A stretch of DNA of 64,000 bases from Chrysomallon squamiferum (lineage: Eukaryota; Mollusca; Gastropoda; Neomphalida; Peltospiridae): positions 1,178,155 to 1,242,154 of the forward strand of contig CM022678.1 in the NCBI GenBank assembly GCA_012295275.1, in the 5' to 3' direction. The position numbers were made by a program, and so were the translations under genes. This document shows positions 23,901 to 38,349 of the stretch, piece by piece. Under the pieces are notes generated by a model. That model ran no database searches, was not told the origin of the DNA, and worked only from the letters and a program-made list of their open reading frames with translations. Position 1 is the first letter of the stretch; each line of letters opens with the position of its first letter.

Positions 23901-24318
23901 ATTCGGCAGTCAGTATTATAATAAAAGTTACGCCTCTTTTCAGCAAATTATTTGTAAATGTGAGTGCGTCCCCATTTCATGTAGCGTAATAAAACCACGT
24001 AGAAGTTTATTTATTGTGCCAACTGCTGTTTTGAAATAAACAATTAATCGAATTGTAATCCCACATACATCTACATAAACTAGATGACACAGTACAAAAA
24101 CGGTACAAACAAGCACATTGTGTTTCTGTATTGTTATTTTGATTTTCTCACTCTCTAGTTCATTTTATTATTATTTTATATCTAGTAAATTTAATTTTGT
24201 TGATATCTAAATATTCAAATTTTCTCACAATCTATGTATTTGGATTTTCTGGCAGAAAAAAAAAAGTGTAATAACTGTTTCTGACAAATTCCCTTTTAAT
24301 CAACTGAAATTCTGTATA

Positions 24319-25653
24319 GGGTCATTCCGTGTCAAATCACCCAATGGGTTAAACCCGACCATCTCAGATTTTTATAAAACTTGGTATACTTGTTGACTGG
24401 GATCCCACAGCACCAAATCTGAAATATTAGCCCAATCAGACCAGTGATGTGTCAAAAATGGGCGTGACTACTTCCCTCTCTCGGATATTTCTACAACTTT
24501 CTAACAATTATCTATCAATTAACAAAGATCAACAGAGTAATTCTCTTATAAAATCTTTAAAAATTATGTTGCAATTTGAATAAAATAAAAATAAACAGTA
24601 ATAACAAACAATAATAAAATACTGTACATTAACAAAAGTAGGAATAATCTTGGAAGAAAACAAAAATCACTTATAAAAACTGAATATGTCTTAAAAACAA
24701 ACAGTAATAAGAAAATGAAATATAATGAAAGAATAATTCCTGCTAAAGCTTAAAGATCTAAGAAAAACAGATTTCAATATTTCTGGTCCATTTAATTAAG
24801 CAATGGCTTAGTTTGGTTTAGACAATAATAATTAACAGGGATTTAAAAACAAGAAAATTAATAAGCAATTGATAAGAAACAAGGGAAAGTTCTGTCAAAT
24901 GAATTGAAGGAGGAAATAGTCCAGTTTTATGAAAGTGATGAGAAAAGTAGAATATGTCTGGGAATGAAGGATACAGTCAGCATTTGAAACAGATGGTGAG
25001 AAGATTAAGCATCAGAAATACCTAGTTCTCTCAAATTTATGTGAACTTTATGCATACATGTAGGCCTACAATGTCTTACTTGATGATCAAGAAAGATGGT
25101 GATTCCTAGCATCCAGAATTGATCATTCAGGTTTTAGTTAATCAGATGTTAATGGCTGAAAAGGTGTTATTTTCATGTATGTGCATTTTTTAAATCTATA
25201 TTGTGGCTAAACAAAAAATATTACACCCAGGAAACTTTTATATGTTTTAGTTAACATGTGGGAGATTAAATTTCAATAAAGGTCATCTGAAGGTCACATG
25301 ATCCACACGGTCAATTTCAAGGTCATAGCAAAGGTCAAAAGGTCAGGGTACTCCAATATTTTCCAAACTAAACAAAAATGGCAGATTTGGAATCCTTGTC
25401 ATTTTGCCTTTCTAACAATATCAATTTTATGAAGATTGGCCCAGTAATTCCTGAGATATAAGGGTTCTAAGGTTGGTGGCCACACCCATTTTTGGCAAAA
25501 ATCTCAAATTTCGGTGGGCCATATCTCCCACACCACTGGTCTGATTGGGCTAACATTTCAGATTTGGTGCTGTGGGATCCCAGTCAACAAGTATACTGAA
25601 ACGATCGGGTTTAAATTTCTTCTTTTTTGGGGTGATTTGACACGGAATGACCC
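24319..25653 (-). mobile_element. Non-autonomous TIR DNA transposon, copy 2 (complete)
   Basis: A 1335-bp element bounded by GGGTCATTCCGTGTCAAAT and its inverse ATTTGACACGGAATGACCC. The terminal inverted repeats are about 130 bp (24319-24452 and 25528-25653); the right one has an internal replacement of about 25 bp. The interior has no transposase-like ORF. Flanks read TTCTGTA before and TTTGTA after (with TA / A adjoining), which is at best an imperfect duplication. Block B at 39880-39900 shows the corresponding sequence without the element, so it inserted after the segmental duplication. It is oriented opposite to copy 1 and belongs to a currently unassigned family. Confidence 0.9.
25280..25345 (+). 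promoter_or_regulatory. Nuclear-receptor half-site cluster inside transposon copy 2
   Basis: AGGTCA occurs at 25280, 25291, 25320, 25332 and 25340, with CGGTCA at 25308. Spacings include DR5 (25280/25291) and DR2 (25332/25340), the classical retinoid-type spacings. It lies about 370 bp upstream of exon 1 of the RHIM-NTPase-ankyrin gene. Confidence 0.45.
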
Positions 25654-25716
25654 ATTTGTAATATTTAGAAACAATTGGAATAGCACTAGCAAATCTGTGT
25701 GTGTTTCAGGTTGACT

Positions 25717-28705
25717 ATGGTTACTCGACAAAACAGCAGAACAGATGAGAAACACAAAAACCAGAGCCCATCACCACAGCCTAAAAAGATGAAAAAGAAC
25801 AAATCCACAACAAGGTGAGAGTAATTAATTAGAAGTAAGTTATTACGTAACAACCTTGTAAAAATTGTGTTTTCATAACAATTTCTAAATAACATAATCT
25901 AACACCTCTGCTTAAAAAAATACAGTATAAAAACATAATAATAATAACAATAACATTAACAATAATAATAATAAAAATAATAATATGAACAGTAACTACA
26001 CAAGTAAGAACAGTAATAACAGACAACAGCAATAGTTTTGATAATTATGTTTACTTCAGTTGACATAACTAATATACTAAGAACAATTAATGTCCTTATT
26101 GTATTTACTACAAAATAAAAATATTACTTTGTATTAGTATTGTGATAATTAGTTAACTACAAAACTAAGGTACAAGTTAAAATAATTATTGTGATAATTT
26201 TTATATTGATTATAAAACTAATATATATGGTAGTATAGCTATTTATATTTACTACAAAACTAAGGTATAAGTTAATATAACTTTTGTAATAGTAATTATA
26301 TTTACAATACAACTAAAGTATATCTATGTATGACTGTTGTGATAATTATTTTATTATAAAACTATAAATGTATATCTGTCTAGATGTCTGTACATGTGTA
26401 TGTCTATACATATGTGTATATGAGAGAGTGTGAGCAGTATAACACTGTTATATGAATAAATACTAAATCTGAGTTTTGTTGAATTGAATTAAGTTAAAAT
26501 AGTTTATGTATCATAGTTTAATTTTGTTTTTAATAAATTTTATTTCATGCATTGTTAAAGAAAAAACATACTGTGATAGAATAATGCATTCTACAAGTTC
26601 CTGTGACATCCTCTGACATTCACTAGTGACATAGTTACACACCAGTGTGCCTGCTAATGGACTGTTCCTTATAAATTCATTTTGTAAATGGACTCACAAA
26701 ACACAACTTCGTTTATTTCAACTTATTTATTATCTTAATTTCCTCATACAGGGTAATTAATAATTGATACATATTGTTATGATTTCCTGTGTGTCCATAT
26801 TTCATGCAATCTTTCTGTTCTTTGATATGTTTCAACATACATTCTGTGGCATTGGCATGGAATATGATAAATGTAATGTTTGGTATATATGAGTGTTTAT
26901 TCACTAGGTTGGGATAGAGTATGTTAAATGTAATGTTTGGTATGTTTCAGTGTATATTCTCTAGGTTGGGGTAGAGTATGATAAATGTAATGTTTGGTAT
27001 ATTTCAGTGTATATTCTCTAGGTTGGGGTAAAGTATGATAAATGTAATGTTTGGTATATTTCAGTGTATATTCTCTAGGTTGTAATGTTTGGTATATTTC
27101 AAGTTGGTTGCTCTGGGACTGAAGTTGGAATGATGATTACAAACAGAAGCACAGGAAATAACACAGACATCCACCCAAGTGTTGACTGAGTTGAAAGTAG
27201 AGTTTTGGAGAATTTCTGTGAGTTTTCTTTTACTTGTAGCCAGGTGTTTCAGACTGATGTCACTCACAGTACAGCACCTCAGCAATCAGGTCTTTCTCCT
27301 GTTTTTATATCTGCTTCCACATTCCTTGCGAAAAAAGCAAAAAGAAAATTAAAATAAGAAAATGTTTCCCGAAATGTTGGCTGTTGACAGTACATCATGC
27401 AGTAGGTTGTTATAAGCAGAGTTCACTGTAACATCTGTAATCTGCAAAAAAACAATCTTAATTCTTTTGTCTGTAGAAAAAAACAGCACACTCTGGAATC
27501 TTTCACAAGAAAATTTAATCTCTTATGTTTGTGTACAAACTTGAATCTCTTTCAAGTGTCAAAAAAAGAAGGAAAAAGACAACAACAGTATAATATGTTT
27601 AGTCTGTTTTTATTTTGGTTTCAGTGTGCATTAAGATTACATAATCATATGAAATACTACATATCTATACACAATAACCCATTAAAATACTCACAAACAT
27701 AATAATAATAATAATATTAATAACAATAATAATAATAATAATAATAAAATGATCGTAGCTGCAGAATACCTATGTCTTGGGTATTAAAGCATCGAATTAA
27801 CCATTACTTATTTAATTATTTAGCCAATTCATAAACATGAGAGAAGTAAATAAATTTAAGATATTAATTCAGTATTCTGGGGAACTTTGTAAAGCACGAT
27901 ATTATTGTTTACTACACGTAGTTGGTACCTTCACCCTCCACACTCTTTCTGTCTCTTTCTTAGCCTGCATGCAAACCAGTTTCAACACGTTTGTAAAAGT
28001 CGTAACGATCTAGCCATACTCAAATAAATGGTTGATTTGAATGTGACCTCAACGATAACAACAAACTGTGTGGGTCCTAAAAGTTCTTTATTAAAACTTG
28101 AAGCCAAACATGTGACGTCAGTTTGAACAGAAATCACGCAATGTCGCCTGTGCACGTGCTGTCACATGAGTAACAGTATTGAAAGATCACCGACTGAGTT
28201 AAACACAGCTGTCCAGTCTTTTTGCCAGTCGTCAGTGTTAATAGTCTGAGGTCATATTATTATGTACAGAATGTAAAATGTTTATTAAAACCAATAAAAT
28301 CAACTAATGTGGTTACAGAACAAACTGTACTTAGATGTACATTGTCAAAACGACGAGAAATCTGCATATTAGTCACCTGTTATTCATCCTGTGTGTAGAA
28401 ATACAAAACTTTTTTTTTTCTTTTGTTACTGTGCGTAGTTCATGTACAGAAACTTAGACAGATCGCGTGTTAACCGTGTTCACGGTTGAGTTGTAAACAA
28501 GGAGAATTTAAAATCTGTATAGCTGCACTCATTGTTAGAGAAAAGGAGAAACAAAATGTTGTTGTACTAGTGCTGAAAATACTATTACTAATACTGACTA
28601 ATTTTGTCTGCGAAACAGTAGGTCAGATTTCAAACTTTATTGTCAAACTAACTTCAATATTGTGGTTGTTGTTGTTGTTGTTAAATTGAATTATATCTTT
28701 GTATA

Positions 28706-28737
<32 letters not shown>

Positions 28738-29488
28738 ATAATAATAATAATAATCAATGAAGGAATAAAATGTCTTGAAGTAACTGATTTTATGAAAATA
28801 CAAAATTGAAATTAATTGATTTTGTCAAATATTGATGCTGATGTAATAAAGTAACAGGTTAATTTCAATATACTGATATGGTATAATTATAATTTAATAC
28901 TGAGCTGTAATCTAAAATGGCTATTCCTTATTTATAAGAAAAGAACATATTTCTCGCCCTTGTATACTTCTCATATATACTTTTTGTTATATTTAGAACG
29001 TATGTAAAACGTGTTTACATTGTCACCAAACAACCGGAATAACACACTATGTGCAAACCTGTCACTTGTGCTCGTATAAAAATATCACCTGATGTGTCTA
29101 AGTAGGCTATCCACGGAGTGAGCAGACGGTGTAGAATTTGTGACAATTCGTTAGTTGAAAAGATTCCAATTTTATTTCGATTTCAACTACAGGTAGGTAA
29201 AACTTATACTATACTGCTATTACTACACTGTTAATTGTTTGTTTATTTCATAGTATAAAATTAATTATTTTATTTTATTTATGTTTTGTTCTTTTTGAGG
29301 CGAACATGGACTGTAACATCAGAAACTCAGCTCACTTTCGCGTTCTCATTTTAAAATAATACATCAACAATTATGAACTAATAAAACTGCACTGTAAATA
29401 AATAAATATTATCTTTTATAATATATTTTTCATTGAATAATAGAAAGTCAAAATACATCTTTGCATAAATAAAAATATAAATATTACA

Positions 29489-29529
<41 letters not shown>

Positions 29530-30342
29530 ATAATAATAATAATAATAGTAATAATAAATAAATCAATCTTAATAATAATATAGTAATAATAATAATAATA
29601 TTAATAATAATAATGTTTGTGTATGTATTATTTTAAGCTATATTTGAGCTTACTATAAGAAAAGAACATATGTCTCGCCCCTGTATACTTCTCATATCTT
29701 TTTGTTATACTTAGAACTTATGTAAAACCTGTTTACACTGTCACCAAGCAACCAGAGTAACACACTACCTGCAAATCAGTCACATGCAAATCAGTCAGGT
29801 GTCATACAAAGAGGACGATTCACAGAGTGAGCAGAAGGTGTACAATTTGTGACAATTCGTTAGTTGAAAAGATTCCAATTTTATTTCGATTTCTACTACA
29901 GGTAGGGAAACCTTTTACTACACTGCTATTACTTCATTGTTGATTGTCTGCTTATTTCATAGTACAAACTTAATTATGTTATTTTAGTTTAGTTTATTTA
30001 CTTATGTTTTGTTCTTTTTGCGGCGAACACGGAATGTAACATCAGAGACTCGGCTCACTTTTGCGTTTTCATTTTAAAATAATACATCAACAATTATCAA
30101 CTAATAAAACTGCATTATAAATAAATAAATAAATAAATAAGGATTATCTTTTATATTATATTTTTCATTGAATAATAAGTTGAAATATATCTTTGTATAA
30201 ACAAAAATATAAATATGACATACCACTACTATTACTATTACTACTAATAATAAATAAATAAATAAATAAGCAGCATCTATGAATATGTTGTTCAGTTATT
30301 AAGCAGTCGAAAAAGGAATAAATATCTATGGAATATCTGCTT

Positions 30343-30375
<33 letters not shown>

Positions 30376-32061
30376 CAACAACAACTGAAAGACTTGGTTC
30401 CGTCTCTCTGCATTCTATAAGTAATGTGTATCTTGTTACATATGAATCCAGTAAAGATGATAAAGTAGTGCAAGGTCTGTGTATGTCAGATACAAATAAG
30501 TTTATTACACAACACATTTCAGTCATACCGCGACTATACGTAATCACTCACTATTTGTCTGTGTGTGTGTTTGCAATTTGATTAACTGTTCAGTATGGAG
30601 AATCTTCTCTGTAGAATTATTTTTGACTAGGAGTCATGAAAGATTCATATTAGTTTATTGTTAAATTTCTTGTATTTATTACATTATTATTATTATTTTT
30701 TTTTTTAATTAAATTACAAATTAAAACAAAGATAAACAGTACGATATCACCTGATTTGGTAAAAGTTTGAGAACGAAGAGTTTTTTTAATTAAAATTCAG
30801 TTTTCTCTGTCGTTACATTTTAAAATAAACAAGCTCACTGCTCACTGTTGAGTTGTCGTTGTTGTTGTTGTTCTTCTTATTATTAGTATTATTATTACTA
30901 TCTCTATTGTTATTTTAATGTGAGTAGAACATGTATAGACAGACCGCACGTTAACCATGTTCATGGTTGAGTTGTAAACAAGGAGAATTTGAAACCTGTA
31001 TAGTTACACCATTCAAGATAATATCGCTAATACTGCCTAGTTTTGTTTGTTAAACACTAGGTGACATTTCAAAGTTTAATGTCAAACCATACTTCATAAT
31101 TATTGTAGTTCTTGTTTTTATTGATTTATTATTATTGTTATTATTATTATTAAATCGAATTATATCTTTTTATACACAACAAGAACAATAGCAATAATGA
31201 TATTAATAATAAGAAGAAGAAGAATAAAAAAAAGATAAGTGCTTTAAGAGAAGCGATGTTTAAGTATAAACACTTGACAAACAAGCAGTTTGTAAAAATA
31301 ATAATGTGTACTTTGTTCAGTTGTCTTATAAAATAGTCGATGGATGAATAAAATGTTTACGAAATAACCGATTATTTGAAAATACAGAACTGAAATTAAT
31401 TTGGTATCGTCAAATATTGATGCTGAAGTTGCAGAAAAGGAGGAATGATTATGACAAGCCATTAGCTCAAAAATATTTAGAAATTTTAGTCACCGTTAAT
31501 AAAGTAACAAGATAATTTTTACATATTCTTTTATTATAATTATAATCTAATACTGAGCTGCAATTTAAAACTGCTAAAATTGATATTCCTTATTTCAGTT
31601 TTATTTATTAAATAATTTCTTGTTATATTTATTAAATAATTTCTTGTTTTCATTAAATCAAATTATTCATTAAATTATGTGATTAAGAAAATTAAAAGAA
31701 AGATAAATACTGCGTTATCATCTGATATGGTAAATATTTGATAATGAAAAGTTTATTATTAATACTCAGTATTTTTCTGTCGATATATTTTACACTAAAT
31801 AATGTCACTGTTACTTTTTTTTGTCACGTAGACACTAATTAGGAAAGAACAGACTTTACTGTTATACAAGCGTTTATTGTTTTATATTATAGAAAATAAT
31901 ATTTGGCCAGTTTTAAAAATAAATGTGATAATGGAGATTTCTTGCGTGTGTGATTGTTCATTATATATATATATATATATCCTTTATCCTCTATGTATAT
32001 CATTGTCATGTTTAAATATTTCAAATATGATACCGTACAGTGATGCTGGTATGCCGAAGAT

Positions 32062-32095
<34 letters not shown>

Positions 32096-35000
32096 TGTGG
32101 CTACTCATGCTCCAAATCTGGTGTTTTCTGTACCTACAGTAACACTTTAATTAGCAATACAAACGAAATTACATTAAATACTCGCTATGTCAGATGTACA
32201 TTAAAACGCCCAGTAACATTTACTTAATAACAGATGTTAAAACTATGTCATGCGCAGCTAAAGCAGCCAACCATGGAGAAAAATCGTCATAGCGTCGAAA
32301 AAGAAATTCACAAAATCTGTTTATTAACTGAAATCATCGATAGGAAAAAGAAATGTAAATGATTCGTTTCTGGAAAAATTCATGTCGTGTTTATTATCGA
32401 TTGGAAAAAAGAACTATAAATCATTTCACTGGAAAGAGTCCTGTCAAGTCTCTTCTAATTATCATTCTTTCAGTGTCTGAGAGTGTGTGGCTTAAGTGCC
32501 GTACAGTGTATTAAAAAGAATAAAAGCTATTTTTTATCTGTTATTTTTTTTCTTCTTACAATGTGAAAAAAGAAAATTATTATTATTATTGACTTATTTC
32601 CATTATATTTTCTCGTTCTGTATGTCAATTTCTCTGTCCCATTTTGGAGAGTGAGTGTGTGTGGGTGTGTTTTGCAGTTCTGCTTGTATTCTAATTTGTA
32701 TATATAGACACATGTATCCAATAAAGATGACAAAATACTTTTTACCCAAACACCTGTGTCTGTGTAAAACTGATATAAACACTTTTATTAGAGCAGTCAT
32801 TTTATTTGTACCATGAGAGTGAAGTTGGCAGTAATAATCAAACACACATACACACACATACATGCTAACACACATATCAGCCGTACTCTTGTAATCCTAA
32901 ATAACACAAAAATTAAAAGTAATTGTTTTCTTTCTCAGTTTGACCGCTCTTGAGAGTAAAACCTCCACTTGTGTTTATTTTGTTGTTGCTCTACATTTTA
33001 AAAATAATTATATAAAACTATTTTAAGACCAAAACCAGTAGTTAAATATGAAAGAAGTAACTGAGTAATAAGTATATATGTACGTATGTATATGTGTGTG
33101 GGTATAAATGTATGTATGTATGCCTTCATGTGTGTCTCTATGTATGTATGTATGGATGTGGTTGTGTGTATATGTGTGTGTGTGTGTGTATCTGTGTTTG
33201 TGTTTGTACAGATTAACCAGTTCTTTTTCTTTTCCTTTGTGAAAGATAATTTCAGCTAATAAACAGGTTATTTTATTTGAAGCAAATATAGGCATATGAC
33301 TAAATGAAAAACTTATCATTATATTTGAAATTAACTGTTCGTAGTATCAGATGCAGGTTACTTTTTGAATTCAGTGTAAGGTACATTTAGTAAATGTTGA
33401 AAACTGTTATAAAAGTATAATAATTTACAAACTACAACCACAGTGATAAATCGTTTTTATTTTTTTATATTTTTTTTTTTTTTTTTTTAATCTGTATTGT
33501 ACTGCAGTATTGTAGTTATAATATTTTACATTTTTTCTAACAGTGTGTGTGTGTGTGTGTGTGTTACCTCTTGGTGATAGGTCTATTATTAAAAAGTGTA
33601 TTTTAAAACTATCACTCCAATCTTGTCTTATGTGTTTCAAAAGAAGAATATGATTTATAATTTTGTTTTTGATCTGATTTTATTTTATTGATTTATTTTA
33701 TTGATTTTATTATAATCATTGTTGTTATTGCCGTTAATCTTCTTCTTTTTCTTTTTAAAATTTTATTTTACCTGTTTTTTTCTCTTGTTTTTTTCACTTT
33801 ATGTAATACCTGTATAAACCAGATCCTAGGTCAGTCATTTTCACGATTGAGTTGCAAACAAGGATAATTTGAAACCTGTGTAGTTACACTCATTGTTAGA
33901 GAATACAAAAATGTCGTAACAGGTGTATTGAAGATTATTTTACTGATACTGCCTAGTTTTATCTGTCAATTGCATTTCAGATTTCAAAGTTTAATGTCCG
34001 CTACATTTCAGTACTATGATTATTATTATTATTATTATTATAAAAAAATGTACTGTGTATAAGAATTATCCTAGTTATTCACTATTTATAGATTCATTGA
34101 TATGTTTGTTTATAATTAAGTTTATTTATATCTGTGTGTGCGTTTGTGTGTGTGTGTGTGGGGTTGTATATATGTATATACAGATACAAACAATAATTAA
34201 AAAAAGAAACAAAATGAAATGAAATCATATAAATAAGTAAGCAAGTAAATAAGTAAATAAGTAAGTAAGTAAGTAAGTAGGTAAGTAAGTAAGTAAGTAA
34301 GTAAATAAGTAAATAAATATATAATGAAGTTCCTGGTCACGAGACATGTTAGGCTCCCGTGGATGATCTTGGATTTATTTGCTCAAGAAAACGAGAACAA
34401 TACACTGTACCAGAAATAAATGAAGCGAGATAAACCAGGATTATGAGACATTTGACGTTGACTTAAAGTTATTGTAATCTGAGGAGAGGACGAGAAAGAA
34501 GAACAAGATTAAAACAAAATAAAATTTAATAAATAAATAAAAGTAAAGAATGTTAATATGAATGTTTTTAAAAAAAAAAAACATACAACAGTATATTTAT
34601 CTCCATATAGATCATATTATTATTCATTGTACATCGTTGGTACATACTAAACCACTATCCCTATGTGTGTCTGTACCCAATATAAATGGATTGCTTAGAA
34701 TGAGAAATTTTAGTATTACTCAGATGATGTTAAAGTTGTTTATAGATAACTGTAATTTGACGAAAGGAGAAAAAAGAAGTAAAGAAAGAAACAGAAACAA
34801 CTTGCACTTACCTGTCACTGATAGATAAGACAATAGAAATAAATTATTTATTTTTTTATTTATTTATTTATTATTATTATTGTTTACTAACTTTCAAGAT
34901 TAATGTGAGATATCTGGATGCTAGTGAAGTGAGCTTTATTCAGATTGTGAAACAAAAAATTATAACAGGACAAAAAGCCCAAAAGAAACAAATAAAAATT

Positions 35001-38000
35001 TGGAAAATAATGTAAAATAAAAATAAAACAAAATAAATAACTTTCTTAGGATCCATAGAAATTTGGCAAAATACTGCAGAAAACACAAGTACAACACAAT
35101 AGAGATGCTTCCATGGCGAGGTAACCAAGTGAAACAAACGAGTAAAACGCGTGATGCTGGATGGATGTTGTGTTGCTCCAACTAGCGACAGCAATTCTGA
35201 AGTTCGCTCGTAAGTCGGATTTAGGTTCGCAACTCAAAGCAATAACTTGAGGTACCACTGTATTTATTTTATTTATTTTATCAATTATTAGTTGTTGTTT
35301 CTTTTTTCTTCGTTTTTCTGGTTTATTTGGTGTTTTTTTTCTTGTTGTTTGTGTTGTTATTTTCTTCTCTTTTTTTTAGATCATCTTTTATTGTGGAATT
35401 TCGTCTGATTAAATATCTCAACTTTATTAAATGAAAATTATATTTTCTAATTTTTTATAAGTTTCAGAATGAAATAAGAGATCATCTTTACATGATCCGA
35501 CAGATACAAGTAAATGTTGTTTCTGTCTTCAGAAAGTGTAATAAAATTTATACATATATTTATCATCATTATTATTATTATTATTAATATTATTATTATT
35601 ATTATTATTATTATATTGAGAAGCCATTAAAATCATGTTTTACCCCAGTATCCACATTTTGAAATTTATTAGCCGGAGCATGCCCTCGGACACAAACATA
35701 AATTTGCGCAGTTGCCCATAAGGAGTGAATCAGTTGAAAACTGCTTTTTTTCCATGCTCGACATATTTAGAATATTGTTCAGAGGAGCATGTGATGTATA
35801 CTACAATAAACAGTAGCAATTGACCTTTCTAATGCATACATTGTTTTTGTTTGGATTAAAGTGTGTTATTCTTAATTATTAGAAATGAACTTAAAGCAAT
35901 GTGTCCTCTCTAAGTAAGTGGATGGGAATGGGTTGTGAAGGAAAGTATTAGATGTCACCTTGAAAACAATAGAATGAATAGTTGCATAAATAGCAAAGAG
36001 TATTATTTATTCTTTTTATTTATTTATTTATTTATTTATTATTTTTATTTTTCCTTGTCCTCCTTATGTTAAAAATACTGATAATTTTTGTACGAGCAAA
36101 CTGATGTTAGTGATTTCAAGGGAGGTAATTTATGATCGCCGTGTTGAGTATTTTAACTAGTTAATATTTCTTTTCAGTTTATATTTCAGTTCAGTCTTTT
36201 AAATAATTACATAATTTTAATGAAATAGTGATGATGAAAGTGATGATAATGATGATGACGATAATAATAATAATAATAAGAAGAAGAAGAAGAAGAAGAA
36301 GAAAGCTGAAGGAAAGGAAAAGAAAAAGCTTTTTGGTGAAACTTGATAAATTGCCACATGTTGAAAGTTATCAGATGTTAACATCAAATGCTTGCATGCA
36401 GAAACTGGATAATCCTCAAGAACTAAAATGTACTTAGGTTCATATTACAGAATATGTTAGCAAAATGTTCTATGTTTTACCCTGCATCTGAGCTGAACTC
36501 GGTCATTTCACCCCATCCAAAACCTACATCTTTGTGTTTTTGTTTTTTTTTTGTTGGTTTTTTGTTGTTGGTTTTTTATTGAAAAATTAGAGAACATCAT
36601 CAACCATAACTGTTGTGTGAATAAAGAGACAGGGTTCATACATGTTTTTGAAAGACATGGAAAGTTTTGGAAATTCCTCACGGTGTTTTCCAGCACCTTA
36701 AAAGTTTTGGAAAATCAGCTATGTTACCTTAGCTACAGAAATGTTATGAAAAATTATATCCTTGCCGTAATTTTTTTTAAGAAAAACTGGTTTCTTTCAC
36801 CAACATTTAGCCCCGACCCAGCGCCCTGTTTTTGCCTGTATAATGAGGTGCCGTTATAGCCTAGGCAAAGAAAATAGTTCCGTTTTGGTACTGGCTCCGT
36901 TTCAGCCTGATCCGGAAAGATTAACTCAGGGTATCTGCGCTTGCGCAGGAAATGCGTTTAGCCCAAAACAACTATATTTTGTTTTCGGTGTTCCAGTTTT
37001 TTAATCTGTTTAATTATCAATAATACATGATGCTTGTTGCAAACTTCTATCAGACTGGCAGAGCAGTTGTGTTGTGGTAGCGCTAAGTGGACAGTGTAAT
37101 TGATTACAGCACTGGTACATGCTACTTACAGAAGCAGTTTATACAATATTTAAAACTGAAAATCATGTATAAACTGCCCCCATGTGATATTTTTCATTTA
37201 CGGTTAGGGTTTAGAGCGATGAATAGGAAATGGGGAAACATTTTAATGTACTCAGTGCTTTGATATTAATCGCGACAAAATCTCAGCCTGACGGTGAGCG
37301 CCACAAGAAACGTGTGACAAGTCTGCATCTGACCATGATCCCTCGTTGGCTGCAAATTTACCTTATCCTAGACTTTTTAATCAAATCAATACAAAATTGC
37401 ATGAATTTATTTATTTTATTTTATTTTTTTTCTCTCCTGATGATTGTTTATAGTAAAAGAAATTTTGATTTTGTTACTGATGTCATAAATTGTGAAATAA
37501 TGAAACTCAGACAAAGTCCAACTTATCCTAGACCCATTTTTAAAGGTTTGGGTTAAATTCAATACGAAAATTGCAACAATTTATTTATTTTATTTTTTTG
37601 TCCTTTTGATTGTTTGGAAAGTTTTGAAAAGGAATTTTTATTTTGTTACCAATGTTATAAACCCTGATGAAATTATTTCTTTTTTTCTAAAACTATCTAT
37701 AATACACTAGGGAGGGGGAGACATATATCGTTCCAAGATTAAATTTGGTTTGCCAGTACCTACAAACACACGCACGCTGATATGTTACTACATGTGTTTT
37801 ACCTAATCGAACGTTTTCAACTGTTAACACAATTTCCGGTCGTGGTCGCAACCCGGTTTATACTTTATGTGACTGAATAGAACCACGTGTTTTAAAATGC
37901 CGGCATGTTGTTAAATATCAGAATATAAAATGCTTAAGAAAGCTGATAATGTACATTATTTTTTTCATTCGGTTAAAGATATAGTTCCTTGGATTTTTAC

Positions 38001-38284
38001 ATTCTTCTTCTTCTTTATGCGCGATAACTTTTCTTTGTTTTTGGTTATAGGGAATTAGTATAATCCAAAATGGCGCCGGCATGTTAACTGTTTGCGATAC
38101 AATATCTGTTTATTACTGAAATTCTCGAAATGTTTAGGAAATTAAATTTAATAAAATAGTCTGAAAATATGGTCTATATATGAATTATGATTCAGCAGTC
38201 AGTATTGTAATAAAAGACATACGTCTTTTCACAGTTATTTATTTCATGTGTGTCTACTGCTATTTTTAAATAAATAGTAGCAGT

Positions 38285-38349
<65 letters not shown>

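Larger units (their letters stand above)
16690..24318 (+). repeat. Segmental duplication block A
   Basis: Colinear with block B (31220-39900). Matching landmarks are 16715/31245 (AGAGAAGCG.TGTTTAAGTATAA), 17500/31840 (GGAAAGAA.AGACTTTA.TGTTATACAAG), 19035/32708 (ACACATGTATCCAATAAAGAT), 22050/35920 (GTGGATGGGAATG), 22735/36365, 23745/38067 (TCCAAAATGGCGCCGG), 24060/39650 (CTACATAAACTAGATGAC) and 24295/39880 (CTGAAATTCTGT). Divergence is substantial, so the event is old. No coding exon was recognised within it. It ends where transposon copy 2 begins, about 1.4 kb before exon 1 of the RHIM-NTPase-ankyrin gene. Confidence 0.75.
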
